Below are positions 9,349 through 18,618 of a stretch of 64,000 nt of DNA, in pieces. The translations under genes and the position numbers were made by a program. The stretch's first letter is position 1, and every line of letters begins with the position of its first letter. The notes below the pieces were generated by a model that was not told the origin of the DNA, did not search any database, and saw only the letters and a program-made list of their open reading frames with translations. The stretch comes from Halomonas shengliensis. GTDB lineage: Bacteria > Pseudomonadota > Gammaproteobacteria > Pseudomonadales > Halomonadaceae. The stretch covers positions 186,001 to 250,000 of the forward strand of contig NZ_FNIV01000002.1 in NCBI RefSeq assembly GCF_900104135.1, given 5' to 3'.

Positions 9349-10149
9349 ATGCAGGCGCTCTCCCTGGCCGTCCTGGCCTTTCTGCTCTATCTCGCCGCCG
9401 CCTCCTGGCAGGGGCTGACGCTGACCCGTCGGGTCGCGCCGCGCCCGATGCTGGTGCGTGGCCTGGCGGCGCTGGGCCTGCTCTGCCACCTGCCGCTGGT
9501 GGCCGGGCTGTTCGGGCACGACGCCCAGGTGCTGCCGGGGCTCTACGCCAGCATGGTGATGCTCGGCGCCATGGCCGTGGCGGTGCTGCTGGTGGCGAGC
9601 CTGTTCAAGCCCGTGCTCGGCGCCGCGGTCGGGGTGCTGCCGCTGGCGGGGCTCGCCCTGCTGCTGGCCGCCATGGCCCCGGCACCGCTGCCCAGCGAGG
9701 CCCTGCCCCCCGGGGTCGCGCTGCACGCCGTCAGCTCGCTGCTGGCCTTCGCGGTGCTGGCCATCGCCGCCGTCCAGGCGGTGCTGCTGGGTCTGCAGAA
9801 CCGTGCCCTGCGCCAGCACCAGGTGCGAGGCCTCGTCCAGGCGCTGCCACCGCTGACCACCATGGAGCGGCTGCTGTTCGAGCTGATCTGGACCGGCATG
9901 GCGCTGCTGACGCTGGCGATCCTCAGCGGTTTCGTGTTCCTCGACAACATGTTCGCCCAGCACCTGGCCCACAAGACGATCCTGTCGCTGGCCGCCTGGG
10001 TGATCTTCGCCACCCTGCTGTTCAGCCACCACCGCCTGGGCTGGCGCGGCATGCGTGCCGTGCGCTGGACCCTGGGCGGCTGCGCGGTGCTGCTGCTGGC
10101 CTACTTCGGCAGCCGCTTCGTGCTGGACGTGCTGCTCGGCCGCGGCTGA
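9349..10149 (+). CDS. ypjD: YpjD-family inner-membrane protein (cytochrome c assembly CcsA-like)
   Basis: A 266-residue, very hydrophobic protein with about eight predicted membrane helices. The C-terminal half fits the CcsA/CcmC-type cytochrome c assembly fold: a His in HAVSSLLAFAVLAIAA, a stretch ERLLFELIWTGMALLTLAIL, and HKTILSLAAWVIFATLLFSHH near the end. YpjD lies next to ffh in many gammaproteobacteria, usually divergent, as here. Its precise role is unproven; haem handling is inferred from the family. The next gene, a CNNM/CorC protein, follows about 80 bp downstream in the same direction. Confidence 0.88.
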   Translation: MQALSLAVLAFLLYLAAASWQGLTLTRRVAPRPMLVRGLAALGLLCHLPLVAGLFGHDAQVLPGLYASMVMLGAMAVAVLLVASLFKPVLGAAVGVLPLAGLALLLAAMAPAPLPSEALPPGVALHAVSSLLAFAVLAIAAVQAVLLGLQNRALRQHQVRGLVQALPPLTTMERLLFELIWTGMALLTLAILSGFVFLDNMFAQHLAHKTILSLAAWVIFATLLFSHHRLGWRGMRAVRWTLGGCAVLLLAYFGSRFVLDVLLGRG

Positions 10150-10228
10150 AGCGACCCGGGGCCGCCTTGACACCGCGCCCGCCCCTCCCGTCAAATCGAG
10201 CCTGACCCGCGACCGAGGACCCTACGAC

Positions 10229-11500
10229 TTGAGCGACGACTTCCCGCTGGGATTGCTGTTCGGCCTGCTGTTCCTGCTCATCTGCCTGTCGGCCTTCTTC
10301 TCGAGTTCCGAGACCGGCATGATGTCCATCAACCGCTACCGCTTGAGCCACCGGGCCAACAGCGGCGAGTCGCGCGCCCAGCGGGTGGCCAGGCTGCTCG
10401 CCCGTCCCGACCGCCTGATCGGCGTGATCCTGATCGGCAACAACTTCGTCAACAACCTGGCGGCCTCCATCGCCACCATCATCGCTATCCACTTCCTGGG
10501 CGACGTCACCGGCCCCGCGGTGGCCACGGCGGCGCTGACCATCACCATCCTGATCTTCGCCGAGGTCACCCCCAAGACCTACGCCGCGGTCAAGCCCGAG
10601 CGCATCGCCTTCCCCGCCTCGCGGGTGCTCGAGCCGCTGCTGATGCTGCTCTACCCGCTGGTATGGCTGGTCAACGTGATCTCCAACGGTCTGCTGCGAC
10701 TGATCGGCGTGCGCAACATCGACGGCGGCGGCGACAACCTCACCCGCGACGAGCTGCGTACCGTGGTCCACGAGGCGGGCACCCTGATCCCCCAGCGCCA
10801 CCAGGCGATGCTGCTGTCGATCCTCGACCTCGAGAACGTCACCGTGAACGACATCATGGTGCCGCGCCACGAGGTGGTGGGCATCGACCTGGACGACGGG
10901 CTCGACGAGATCCTGGCGCAGATGCGCACCAGCCAGCACACCCGCCTGCCGGTCTACAAGGGCGACATCAACAACATCATCGGCATGCTGCACCTGCGCA
11001 ACTCGGCGCGGATCCTCTCCCGCGCCGAGGTGACCAAGGCGGCCATCGTCCAGGAGGCCCGGGAGCCCTACTTCATCCCCGAGTCGACCCCGCTGCACAC
11101 CCAGCTGCTCAACTTCCAGAAACAGAAGCGCCGGATCGGCATCGTGGTGGACGAGTACGGCGACGTGGAGGGGCTGCTGACCCTGGAGGACATCCTCGAG
11201 GAGATCGTCGGCGAGTTCACCACCGACGTGGCCGGCATGGAGGAGGAGATCCACCGCCAGGAGGATGGCAGCGTGATCATCGAGGGCACCGCCAGCATCC
11301 GCGACATCAACAAGTCGCTGGGCTGGCAGCTGCCCACCGACGGCCCCAAGACCCTCAACGGCCTGATCCTGGAGCACCTGGAAGGCTTCCCCGAAGGGCC
11401 GGTGTCGCTGCAGCTGGGGGGCGTGCGCATGGAGATCCAGGAGGTGCGCGACAACCTGATCACCGCCGCGCGCTGCTGGCAGGCGCCGCGGCGGCGCTAG
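10229..11500 (+). CDS. CNNM/CorC (HlyC-CorC) family transporter-like membrane protein
   Basis: A 423-residue protein with an N-terminal DUF21/CNNM membrane domain (helices from about residue 7, then FFSSSETGMMSINRYRL), a CBS-domain pair (VNDIMVPRHEVVGIDLDD and later GVVDEYGDVEGLLTLEDILEEIVGEF) and a C-terminal CorC/HlyC domain. Members include YfjD and CorB, linked to Mg2+/Co2+ transport or Mg efflux. A TTG at 10229 with GAGGA nine bases upstream gives the natural N-terminus LSDDFPLGLLFG; no suitable ATG exists. Pseudomonas has the same gene after ypjD. The substrate is inferred from the family. Confidence 0.88.
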   Translation: MSDDFPLGLLFGLLFLLICLSAFFSSSETGMMSINRYRLSHRANSGESRAQRVARLLARPDRLIGVILIGNNFVNNLAASIATIIAIHFLGDVTGPAVATAALTITILIFAEVTPKTYAAVKPERIAFPASRVLEPLLMLLYPLVWLVNVISNGLLRLIGVRNIDGGGDNLTRDELRTVVHEAGTLIPQRHQAMLLSILDLENVTVNDIMVPRHEVVGIDLDDGLDEILAQMRTSQHTRLPVYKGDINNIIGMLHLRNSARILSRAEVTKAAIVQEAREPYFIPESTPLHTQLLNFQKQKRRIGIVVDEYGDVEGLLTLEDILEEIVGEFTTDVAGMEEEIHRQEDGSVIIEGTASIRDINKSLGWQLPTDGPKTLNGLILEHLEGFPEGPVSLQLGGVRMEIQEVRDNLITAARCWQAPRRR

Positions 11501-11543
11501 CGCCCCGGAACCACTGGTTCGCGAGTCGCGAGCGGCGCCGGGC

Positions 11544-12281
11544 TCAGTGGCGCTGGGCCTGGTGGACCTCGGCGGGGCAGCTCCAGGCATCGCCCTCGGC
11601 CTTGAGGTAGCGTACCCGGACCTCGAGCCGGTGGCGTGTCGCGGCCCCGGGGGAGAGCGGCTCGCCCAGGCGCAGCGCCACCCGGGCGCGCAGCCGCCGC
11701 GGCGGGCCGCTCAGCGCCGGACCATGGCAGTGGGAGGTCCAGGAGCCCCACAGCCCCGACAGGCTGGCCGGCACCACCGGTACCGGGTCGCGGGCCAGGA
11801 TCAGCTCCAGGCCGCGGCGGAAGGGCTGCACCTCGCCGTCCGGGGTCAAGCGCCCCTCCGGGAACAGCATCACCACCTCGCCGGCGCGCAGCGCCCGGCT
11901 CACCTCCTCCAGCGCCCGGCGCAGGCTGCCCGGGTCGCGACGCTCCGACTCCACCGGGATCGCCCCCACCAGCCGGAACAGCCAGTTGAGCCACGGCGAG
12001 TCGTAGATCGGCTTGTCCATCAGGAAGCGCAGCGGGCGTCGGCTGGCGCCACCCACCACCAGGGCATCCATGAAGCTGACATGGTTGCAGACCACCAGGG
12101 CGGCGCCCCGGCGGGGGATATGCTCGAGCCCCTCGACCCGCAGGCGATAGACCAGGCGAACCAGCAGGTAGACCAGCAGGCGCACCGCGGGGCGCGGCGC
12201 ACGTGCCACCCGCCAGGCGAGCCAGGCCAGCGCGCCGCCGGTCAGGGACCAGGCGAGCAGGGGCCAGGAGGGTACCGGCAC
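11544..12281 (-). CDS. 1-acyl-sn-glycerol-3-phosphate acyltransferase (PlsC-like)
   Basis: A membrane-bound acyltransferase of phospholipid synthesis. The catalytic motif NHVSFMDAL (H-x4-D), the substrate motif FPEGRLTPDG and the Pro motif VPVVPASL are in the right order. An N-terminal hydrophobic helix (WPLLAWSLTGGALAWLAW) anchors it in the inner membrane. I chose the GTG at 12279-12281 because the upstream frame lies inside the TetR gene; this gives 245 residues, normal for PlsC. It follows the TetR gene by eight bases, so the regulator may control it. Whether it is the main PlsC or a side enzyme is unknown. Confidence 0.86.
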   Translation of the reverse strand: MPVPSWPLLAWSLTGGALAWLAWRVARAPRPAVRLLVYLLVRLVYRLRVEGLEHIPRRGAALVVCNHVSFMDALVVGGASRRPLRFLMDKPIYDSPWLNWLFRLVGAIPVESERRDPGSLRRALEEVSRALRAGEVVMLFPEGRLTPDGEVQPFRRGLELILARDPVPVVPASLSGLWGSWTSHCHGPALSGPPRRLRARVALRLGEPLSPGAATRHRLEVRVRYLKAEGDAWSCPAEVHQAQRH

Positions 12282-12289
12282 CGCAGGAC

Positions 12290-12895
12290 CTACCGGGCCC
12301 GCAGGCCGGCGAGGATGGTGCCCAGCAGCTGGTCGAGCAACTCGCCCACCTCTAGCGGCTGCCCCTGCCAGAAGCCCAGGCGCTCGTTGAGGCCGAGCTG
12401 CACCAGGCCGTGCACGCTGCCCCACAGGGTGCGGGCCAGGCGCCGCGCCTCGAGGTCATCCAGCGCCGGCTGGTACTCCTTGAGGGTCCCCTCCACCCGT
12501 ACGAACAGCGCCTCGATCATCTCAGTCTGGCGCTGGTCGAGCTCGCCCTCCTGGGCCAGCGGGTACTCGAAGAGCAGCTGCCAGCGGTAGACCTCGCCCT
12601 GGGCGAACTGCCAGTAGGCGCGGGCCAGGGCAGTGAGGCGCTGCTCCGGGGTGGCCTGGCCGGTCAGCGGCTCGATCACCTCGCGCAGCCGCCCGAGGGT
12701 CTCGATGTTGACGTGCTGCAGCAGGTTGTGAAAGCTGCCGTAGAGCTTGAGCAGGGTGCTGGGGGCACAGCCCACCTCCCGCGCCAGGGCGCGCAGCGAC
12801 AGGGACTGCACCGGCTGCTCCTTCAGCCAGGCGTCGCAAGCCGCCATGACCTGGGCATGGAGCGCCTCGGGGGCATGCTGTCTGGGACGGGCCAT
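12290..12895 (-). CDS. TetR-family transcriptional regulator
   Basis: A 201-residue repressor-type protein. The N-terminal helix-turn-helix is LSLRALAREVGCAPSTLLKLYGS, and residues 75-200 form a helical ligand domain of the TetR C-terminal type (ARRLARTLWGSVHGLVQLGLNERL). The start MARPRQH has GAGGA four bases upstream; an ATG 57 bases earlier is less likely. It lies just upstream of the acyltransferase in one operon, suggesting a role in membrane-lipid or fatty-acid response. The ligand is unknown. Confidence 0.85.
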   Translation of the reverse strand: MARPRQHAPEALHAQVMAACDAWLKEQPVQSLSLRALAREVGCAPSTLLKLYGSFHNLLQHVNIETLGRLREVIEPLTGQATPEQRLTALARAYWQFAQGEVYRWQLLFEYPLAQEGELDQRQTEMIEALFVRVEGTLKEYQPALDDLEARRLARTLWGSVHGLVQLGLNERLGFWQGQPLEVGELLDQLLGTILAGLRAR

Positions 12896-13069
12896 CGATT
12901 CCTCGGAGCCGACGCGGGCGGTTGGGTAACGGGCTCCAAGGATACCCCACATCGAACACTGTTTTCGATACCCGATCCACGGCGAAGGGCGACTTTACTG
13001 CCCTGGATCAGACGCTTTCCCCACGACCCACCCTTGGGTACCCTGTCCGCCCCTGAGCACGGAGCCCCC

Positions 13070-13744
13070 ATGGCCGGCCGACTGCATATCGCCCCGATCG
13101 ACCTTCGCGCCCTGCTGCCCGACCTGGCGGAGGATGCCCCGCTGGTGCGAAGCCCCAACCTGGCACCGCGACGGATGCTCTCGGCGATCCGCCTGGAGGC
13201 GGGAACGCCGTGCCTGGGCCACCTCTTCTGGGGCCTCACCCCGCCCTGGCTCAAGGTGCTGGACCACGCGCCCCACTGCGCCCGGGCGGAGTCGCTTGCC
13301 GAGCGCCCCATGTTCCGCGAGGCCTTCCACGCCCGGCGCTGCCTGGTGCCGGTGACGGGAGTCTACGCCTGGAAACCCCAGCCACGCTTCAAGCAGCCCT
13401 TCCTGGTCACCCGGGTCGACCGTGGCCCGCTGCTGCTGGCCGGCCTGTGGTGCCGCTTCCATACCAGCCTGGCCGAGCACACCGACTCCCTGGCGCTGAT
13501 CACGGTGCCGACCAACTCGCTGCTGGCGCCCCTCACCGACCGCCTGCCGGCGGTCATCCCCGCCTCCGCCGCGCATCGCTGGCTCGACCCGCAGACCCCG
13601 GCGGAGGAGGCCATGGCCCTGCTGACGCCGGCCCCGAGGGAACTGTTGGGCGCTTTCCCGGTATCAAGACGAGTGAACCATCCGGCCAACCAGGACGCCG
13701 CCTGTGCCCACCCGGTGGGCCCCATGCTGCGCCACGACGCCTGA
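13070..13744 (+). CDS. SRAP (YedK/HMCES-like) domain protein lacking the usual catalytic residues
   Basis: A 224-residue protein that aligns by eye with the SRAP family (E. coli YedK), which caps abasic sites in single-stranded DNA through Cys2. Shared landmarks are FWGLTPPWL, CARAESL (YedK INARVET), GVYAWK (YedK GWFEWK) and LTDRLPAVI (YedK IHDRRPLVL). Here all four key positions differ: Cys2 is Ala (MAGR instead of MCGR), the Asn is Cys70, the Glu is Ala100 and the His is Thr156. The fold is likely kept but crosslinking should not occur. It lies 27 bp upstream of the M16 protease gene in the same direction. Confidence 0.8.
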   Translation: MAGRLHIAPIDLRALLPDLAEDAPLVRSPNLAPRRMLSAIRLEAGTPCLGHLFWGLTPPWLKVLDHAPHCARAESLAERPMFREAFHARRCLVPVTGVYAWKPQPRFKQPFLVTRVDRGPLLLAGLWCRFHTSLAEHTDSLALITVPTNSLLAPLTDRLPAVIPASAAHRWLDPQTPAEEAMALLTPAPRELLGAFPVSRRVNHPANQDAACAHPVGPMLRHDA

Positions 13745-13771
13745 GCCGATATCGCCGCACAAGGAGAGAGA

Positions 13772-16624
13772 ATGCCGCCCATCCTGCCCGCCGCCCGTCG
13801 CTGGCGGCTATTGCCCCTGCTGCTCGCCCTGCTGGCCCCGGCCTCACCGGCCCTGGCGTCCCAGGACACGGCCGCGCCCGCCGAGGCGGTCGTCGAGAGC
13901 ACCACGCCGCGTGTCAGCCCCCACGACGAGCGCGACTACCGCGTTCTGACCCTGGAGAACGGCCTGACCGCCCTGCTGGTCAGCGACCCCGAGGCCGACA
14001 AGGCGGCGGTGTCGCTCAACGTCTCGGTGGGCAGCGCCCAGGACCCGGCGGATCTCGCCGGCCTGGCCCACTTCCTCGAGCACATGCTGTTCCTGGGCAC
14101 CGAGCCCTACCCCGAGGCGGACGCCTACCAGGGCTATCTCACCCGCCACGGCGGCAGCCACAACGCCTTCACCGCGCCACGCGACACCAACTACTTCTTC
14201 GACGTGGAGCCCGACGCCCTGGCCGGCGCACTGGACCGCTTCAGCCAGTTCTTCATCGCCCCGCTGTTCAACGCCGAGCGCCTGGAGAGCGAACGCAACG
14301 TGGTGCACTCCGAGTACATGGCGCGCATCCGCGACGAGGGACGCCGGGCAGGCGACGTGCTCGACCGTCAACTCAACCCCGAGCACCCCTATACCGGCTT
14401 CTCGGTGGGCAGCCGCGACACCCTGGCCGACCGCCCCGCGGGCGAGCCGAACCTGCGCCAGCGGGTGATCGACTTCTACGAGTCCCACTACGGCGCCGGC
14501 GTCATGCACCTGGCGGTGGTCGCCCCCCAGCCGCTGGATGAGCTCGAGACGCTGGTCGGCGAACGCTTCGCCGCGGTGGAGAACCGCGGCCTGGCACGCC
14601 CCTCCATCGAGGCGCCGCTGGCCGAGGCGTCGAGCCTGCCCCGGCGGGTGGCGATGCGCTCTCTGCGTGACAGCCGCGCGCTCGCCTTCCACTTCCCGAT
14701 CCCCGACCCCGAGGCGGAGTACCGCACCAAGCCCGCCGACCTGATCGCCCACCTGCTGGGCCACGAGGGCGAGGGCAGCCTGCTCGCCGTCCTGCGCGAG
14801 GCGGGCTGGGCCGACGGCCTCTCCGCTGGCGTCTCCCGGGGCGACGGCCAGCATGCCCTGTTCAGCGTCAGCGTCAGCCTGACCCCGGAGGGGGCCGAAC
14901 GCCGCGACGCCATCGAGGCCAGCCTGTTCGCCGCCATCGAGGCGATCCGCGCGGCCGGTCCCGAGGCCTGGCGCTACGCGGAGAAGGCGCGCCTGGCCGA
15001 GCAGGCCTTCCGCTTCCAGCAGCATGGCTCGCCCCTGCAGGACGCCATGGGCCTGGCCATGAACCTGGCCCGCTTCCCGGTGGAGGACGTGCAGTACGCC
15101 GCCTACCGCATGGACGGCTACGACCGCGAGCGCACCCGCGACTACCTCGCCGCCCTGACCCCCGACAACCTGATCCGTCTCTACCGCGGCCCGGACGTCG
15201 AGGGCGAGCAGACCACCCGCTGGTTCGACGTCCCCTGGCGCGAGGACACGGTCGCCGAGGGTGCCGAGCCGCTGGCAGGCCTGGCGCTGCCCGGCCCCAA
15301 CCCCTATATCGCCGAGGACCTGACCCTGCTCGAGGCGCATGACGCCCACCCCGAGCGGCGCCTCGAGGAGGACGGCTTCGCCTTCTGGCACAAGGCCGAC
15401 GCCGAGTTCGACATCCCCAAGGTGGAGTGGCGCTTCAGCCTGCAGCACCCCCGGGCCGCCGAGGCACCCCGCGAGGCGGTACTCGCCCGGCTGTTGGCGG
15501 GCTGGCTGGAGGACAGCCTCAACGAGACGCTCTACCCGGCACGCCTGGCCGGCCAGGGGGTAGAGGCCTACGCCCATGCGCGCGGCCTCACCCTGGCCTT
15601 CTCCGGCTGGCGCGACCGCCAGGAGGCGGTGATGGAGCGGGTGATCGAGCAGCTGCAGCGGGGCGAGATCACCGCCGAGGCCGTCGAGCGGGTGCGCTAC
15701 CGCCTGCAACGGGAGTGGCGCAACGCCCCCCAGGACCCGCTCTACCGCCAGGCGAGCCGCACCCTCCAGGAGGCGCTGGTGCGCCCCCAGTGGCCCAGCG
15801 CCGCGCTGCTCGAGGCGAGCCAGGGGCTCACGGCGGAGGACCTGCGCGCCTTCCGCGAGACCTTCCTGGGCGAGCTGCGCCTGGAGGCCATGGCGGTGGG
15901 CAACCTCGCGGCCGAACAGGCCGATGCCATCGCCCGGCGCGTCGCCGAGGCCCTCTCACCGACGCTTCCCGCCGAGGCGATCCCCGACCTGGTACCGCTG
16001 GATGTTACCGCCGAGCTGCCCACCCTGACCCCGCATACCGAGCGCCAGGAGTCGGTGCTGCTGCGCTACCTGCAGGGCCCCGACCGCTCACTGGAGAGCC
16101 AGGCAAGGCTGGCGGTGCTGGGGCAGCTGATCGACACTCCCTTCTACCAGCGACTGCGCACAGAGCAGCAGCTCGGCTACGTGGTCAACGCCGGCTACTC
16201 GCCGCTGCTGGACGCCCCCGGCCTGGCCCTGCTGGTGCAGTCACCCGAGACCACAAGCGAGGCGATCGCCGGGCACGTCGACGCCTTCCTCGACGAGTTC
16301 GAGACGACCCTGGGGTCGCTTGAGGAGGAGGACCTGGCCGCCTACCGCCAGGCGGTGCACGCCGAGCTGACCCGCCGCGACACCAGCCTTTCCGGCCGCA
16401 CCGACCGCCTGTGGCGGGCCCTGGCCTACGGCGACACCACCTTCGACCGCCGCGAGCGGCTGGCCGAGCGGGTGCTCGAGGTCACGCCCGAGGCGCTTCG
16501 CCAGGCGTGGCAGGCGCTGCGCGCGGCGCCGGCGGTCGAGATCGCCTTCGATCCCGGCGACACGCCTGACGACGTGCTGGCGCTGACCGAGCACCTGGTG
16601 CCGCTGCCGGAGGACAAGAAGTGA
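13772..16624 (+). CDS. Insulinase-like (M16) metalloprotease, pitrilysin type
   Basis: A 950-residue periplasmic zinc protease. The signal peptide is near residues 10-30, ending in SPALAS. The inverted zinc motif HFLEH (H100, E103, H104) lies in GLAHFLEHMLFLGTE, with the third ligand Glu about 76 residues later in NVVHSEYMARI. The C-terminal half carries the inactive M16 repeats, with LRTEQQLGYVVNAGY near residue 800 as in pitrilysin. Length matches protease III (about 960). It degrades peptides of moderate size in the periplasm. It is probably co-transcribed with the SRAP-like gene. Confidence 0.9.
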   Translation: MPPILPAARRWRLLPLLLALLAPASPALASQDTAAPAEAVVESTTPRVSPHDERDYRVLTLENGLTALLVSDPEADKAAVSLNVSVGSAQDPADLAGLAHFLEHMLFLGTEPYPEADAYQGYLTRHGGSHNAFTAPRDTNYFFDVEPDALAGALDRFSQFFIAPLFNAERLESERNVVHSEYMARIRDEGRRAGDVLDRQLNPEHPYTGFSVGSRDTLADRPAGEPNLRQRVIDFYESHYGAGVMHLAVVAPQPLDELETLVGERFAAVENRGLARPSIEAPLAEASSLPRRVAMRSLRDSRALAFHFPIPDPEAEYRTKPADLIAHLLGHEGEGSLLAVLREAGWADGLSAGVSRGDGQHALFSVSVSLTPEGAERRDAIEASLFAAIEAIRAAGPEAWRYAEKARLAEQAFRFQQHGSPLQDAMGLAMNLARFPVEDVQYAAYRMDGYDRERTRDYLAALTPDNLIRLYRGPDVEGEQTTRWFDVPWREDTVAEGAEPLAGLALPGPNPYIAEDLTLLEAHDAHPERRLEEDGFAFWHKADAEFDIPKVEWRFSLQHPRAAEAPREAVLARLLAGWLEDSLNETLYPARLAGQGVEAYAHARGLTLAFSGWRDRQEAVMERVIEQLQRGEITAEAVERVRYRLQREWRNAPQDPLYRQASRTLQEALVRPQWPSAALLEASQGLTAEDLRAFRETFLGELRLEAMAVGNLAAEQADAIARRVAEALSPTLPAEAIPDLVPLDVTAELPTLTPHTERQESVLLRYLQGPDRSLESQARLAVLGQLIDTPFYQRLRTEQQLGYVVNAGYSPLLDAPGLALLVQSPETTSEAIAGHVDAFLDEFETTLGSLEEEDLAAYRQAVHAELTRRDTSLSGRTDRLWRALAYGDTTFDRRERLAERVLEVTPEALRQAWQALRAAPAVEIAFDPGDTPDDVLALTEHLVPLPEDKK

Positions 16625-16657
16625 GGGATAGGCGCGCGGCGCACTTGACAGAAGCGT

Positions 16658-16767
16658 AAGGGGCACCGGGGGCAGGTCGAAGAGGAGGTCCTACGCCATG
16701 GATGGCGTCGGTAGCGCCCAGGGAGGGGTTCACAGCGCCTCCTCGAAGACCTGCCACCGGTTCAGCC
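16658..16767 (+). repeat. Interspersed structured repeat, copy 3
   Basis: Third copy of the repeat also at 541-648 (inverted) and 9081-9188, here between the convergent stops of the M16 protease and exonuclease I genes. The arms GCAGGTC-gaag-AGGAGG and CCTCCTC-gaag-ACCTGC form an outer stem with a four-base internal loop, and ACGCCAT/ATGGCGT forms an inner hairpin. Confidence 0.75.
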
Positions 16768-16783
16768 CCGAACTCTTCTATTC

Positions 16784-18274
16784 TCAAGCATCGAAAGCCT
16801 GGGGCGGCAGGATCGCCTCGACGTGCATCACCAGCTCCTCGAGCACCTGGCGGTCGCGATCGGTCAGCTCGACCCGGTTGAGGCGCTCGATCTCCCGGGC
16901 GAAGCCCTTGAGGGTGAGGCTCGCCACCTCGGCGTCGTTGAGGCGTGCCCAGCGGTAGGCCTCCCACTGCGCCAGCTCCTCGCCCTCCAGGGTCTCGGGG
17001 AAGCTGCGTGCCCGGTAGCGGAACAGCATCTCCTCCAGCCGCGGGTCCTGGAAGGCGAAACGCGCCCCCACCAGGTCCCAGGGGTCGGTATCACGAACCC
17101 GCTGCATCTGGGTCTTGTCCGCCGGCGAGAAGAAGCCCCCCGAGTAGAGCATCAGGTCGGGATCCCCCGGCCCCGCGGGGGGCGGCTCGGCGAACACCTC
17201 GGCGGCCCTCGCCGCCGCCTCGGGATGGCCCGCGAGGCGCTTCCAGTGGTCGCGGCAGGCGGCCATGTCCAAGCCCAGGCGCGCCACGATCTCGCCGTAC
17301 TGCCCCTTGCGCTCCCCCGTCACGTCCTTGAGGGCCGCGGCCGGGAAGAGCACCGGGCACTTGTTGACGTGGATCACCTTGAGGGGGATGCGCTCGACAC
17401 CCTCGGCGAGATCGTCGTTGCTGACGAAGACCCGCTGGCGGATCTGCTCGGCGGTGAGCTCCAGCAGCGGCGCCGGGTCCACCGAGAGGTCGTAGACGAT
17501 CACCCCGTTGGGGTTGGAGGGGTGCTCGGCCAGCGGCATCACCAGGGCGGCACAGCCGCGGCTCGCCGGGTAACGCCGCGAGATGTGCAGCAGCGGCTTG
17601 CGTCCCGGCACATCGACCAGCCGGCCCACGGCACGCTTGCCGCGCATGCCCAGCAGGTGCTCGAAGAGGTTGGCGTTCACCTCGCGCAGGCGCCGGGCCA
17701 AGGCGATGGTGGCGCGCACGTCGGCCAGGGCATCATGGGCCCCGGCGTGCTCGATGCCGTTGGCGGCGGTGAGGTCCTCGAGGCGGAAGCTGGGGGCACC
17801 ATCCTCGCGGCGCGGCCATTCGAGCCCCTCGGGACGCAGCGCATGGAAGGCACGCACCACGTCGATCAGGTCCCAGCGGGAGTTGCCGTTCTGCCACTCC
17901 CGGGCGTAGGGGTCGAGCAGGTTGCGGTAGAAGAGGTGACGGCTCACCTCGTCATCGAAGCGCACGCTGTTGTAGCCCACCGAGCAGGTGCCCGGCTCGC
18001 TCATCAGCGCCTCGATGCGACCGGCGAACTCCGCCTCGGGCATCCCGCGACGCCGTGCCTGCTGGGGCGTGATGCCGGTGACCAGGCAGGCCTGGGGATG
18101 GGGCAGGAAGTCGTCGGCGGGCTTGCAGTACCAGGTGACGGGCTCGCCGATCTCGTTGAACTCGGCGTCGGTGCGGATCGCGGCGAACTGCGCGGGGCGA
18201 TCCCGCCGCGGGTCGGCACCGAAGGTCTCGTAGTCGTGCCACAGGAAGCTCTGCGGGGCGTCGGGCGGCGCCAT
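16784..18274 (-). CDS. sbcB: Exonuclease I
   Basis: A 496-residue DEDDh 3'-5' single-strand DNA exonuclease of mismatch repair and recombination. The first catalytic motif is HDYETFGADP (D-x-E), followed by SVGYNSVRFDDE and the third motif region HDALADVRATIALARR. The C-terminal two thirds hold the SH3-like and helical domains of ExoI (YDLSVDPAPLLELTAEQIRQRVF). Length is close to E. coli ExoI (475). Start ATG at 18274. It stands alone between the repeat and the min operon. Confidence 0.93.
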   Translation of the reverse strand: MAPPDAPQSFLWHDYETFGADPRRDRPAQFAAIRTDAEFNEIGEPVTWYCKPADDFLPHPQACLVTGITPQQARRRGMPEAEFAGRIEALMSEPGTCSVGYNSVRFDDEVSRHLFYRNLLDPYAREWQNGNSRWDLIDVVRAFHALRPEGLEWPRREDGAPSFRLEDLTAANGIEHAGAHDALADVRATIALARRLREVNANLFEHLLGMRGKRAVGRLVDVPGRKPLLHISRRYPASRGCAALVMPLAEHPSNPNGVIVYDLSVDPAPLLELTAEQIRQRVFVSNDDLAEGVERIPLKVIHVNKCPVLFPAAALKDVTGERKGQYGEIVARLGLDMAACRDHWKRLAGHPEAAARAAEVFAEPPPAGPGDPDLMLYSGGFFSPADKTQMQRVRDTDPWDLVGARFAFQDPRLEEMLFRYRARSFPETLEGEELAQWEAYRWARLNDAEVASLTLKGFAREIERLNRVELTDRDRQVLEELVMHVEAILPPQAFDA

Positions 18275-18357
18275 GGGCTAGGTCTCTCCGGCAATCGGCA
18301 TGGGCGGCCAGCCTAGCACAGCCCCGCGATGCGCTCAGCCGAACCGCTCGGCCGGGC

Positions 18358-18618
18358 TCAGCCCGGCGAGCCCTTGGGCAGGGTCACGTTGAGCTCCAGC
18401 ACAGAACAGTTGTCCTCGCTGTCGAGGCTGATGTTGATGGCATCATCGTCCACCTCGACATAGCGCCGGATCACCTCGAGCAGCTCGCGCTCGAGCATCG
18501 GCATGTAGTCCGGCTGCCCGCGTTGGCTGCGCTGGTGGGCGACGATGATCTGCAGCCGCTCCTTGGCGACCGACGCGGACTTCTTGCGCTCTCGCTTCAG
18601 GAATTCAAGCAGTTTCAC
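18358..18618 (-). CDS. minE: Cell division topological specificity factor MinE
   Basis: An 86-residue protein that drives MinD off the membrane and so creates pole-to-pole oscillation. The N-terminal anti-MinCD helix is [12 protein letters not shown], and the dimerisation domain is [17 protein letters not shown]. Its ATG overlaps the minD stop (four bases), as usual in the minC-minD-minE operon. Confidence 0.96.
   Translation of the reverse strand: MKLLEFLKRERKKSASVAKERLQIIVAHQRSQRGQPDYMPMLERELLEVIRRYVEVDDDAINISLDSEDNCSVLELNVTLPKGSPG

Noticed and set aside
7254..10205. Very long plus-strand frame (983 codons) across ffh and ypjD
   Set aside because: It covers the antisense of ffh, a repeat and another frame of ypjD. 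No coherent protein; both real genes are well supported.
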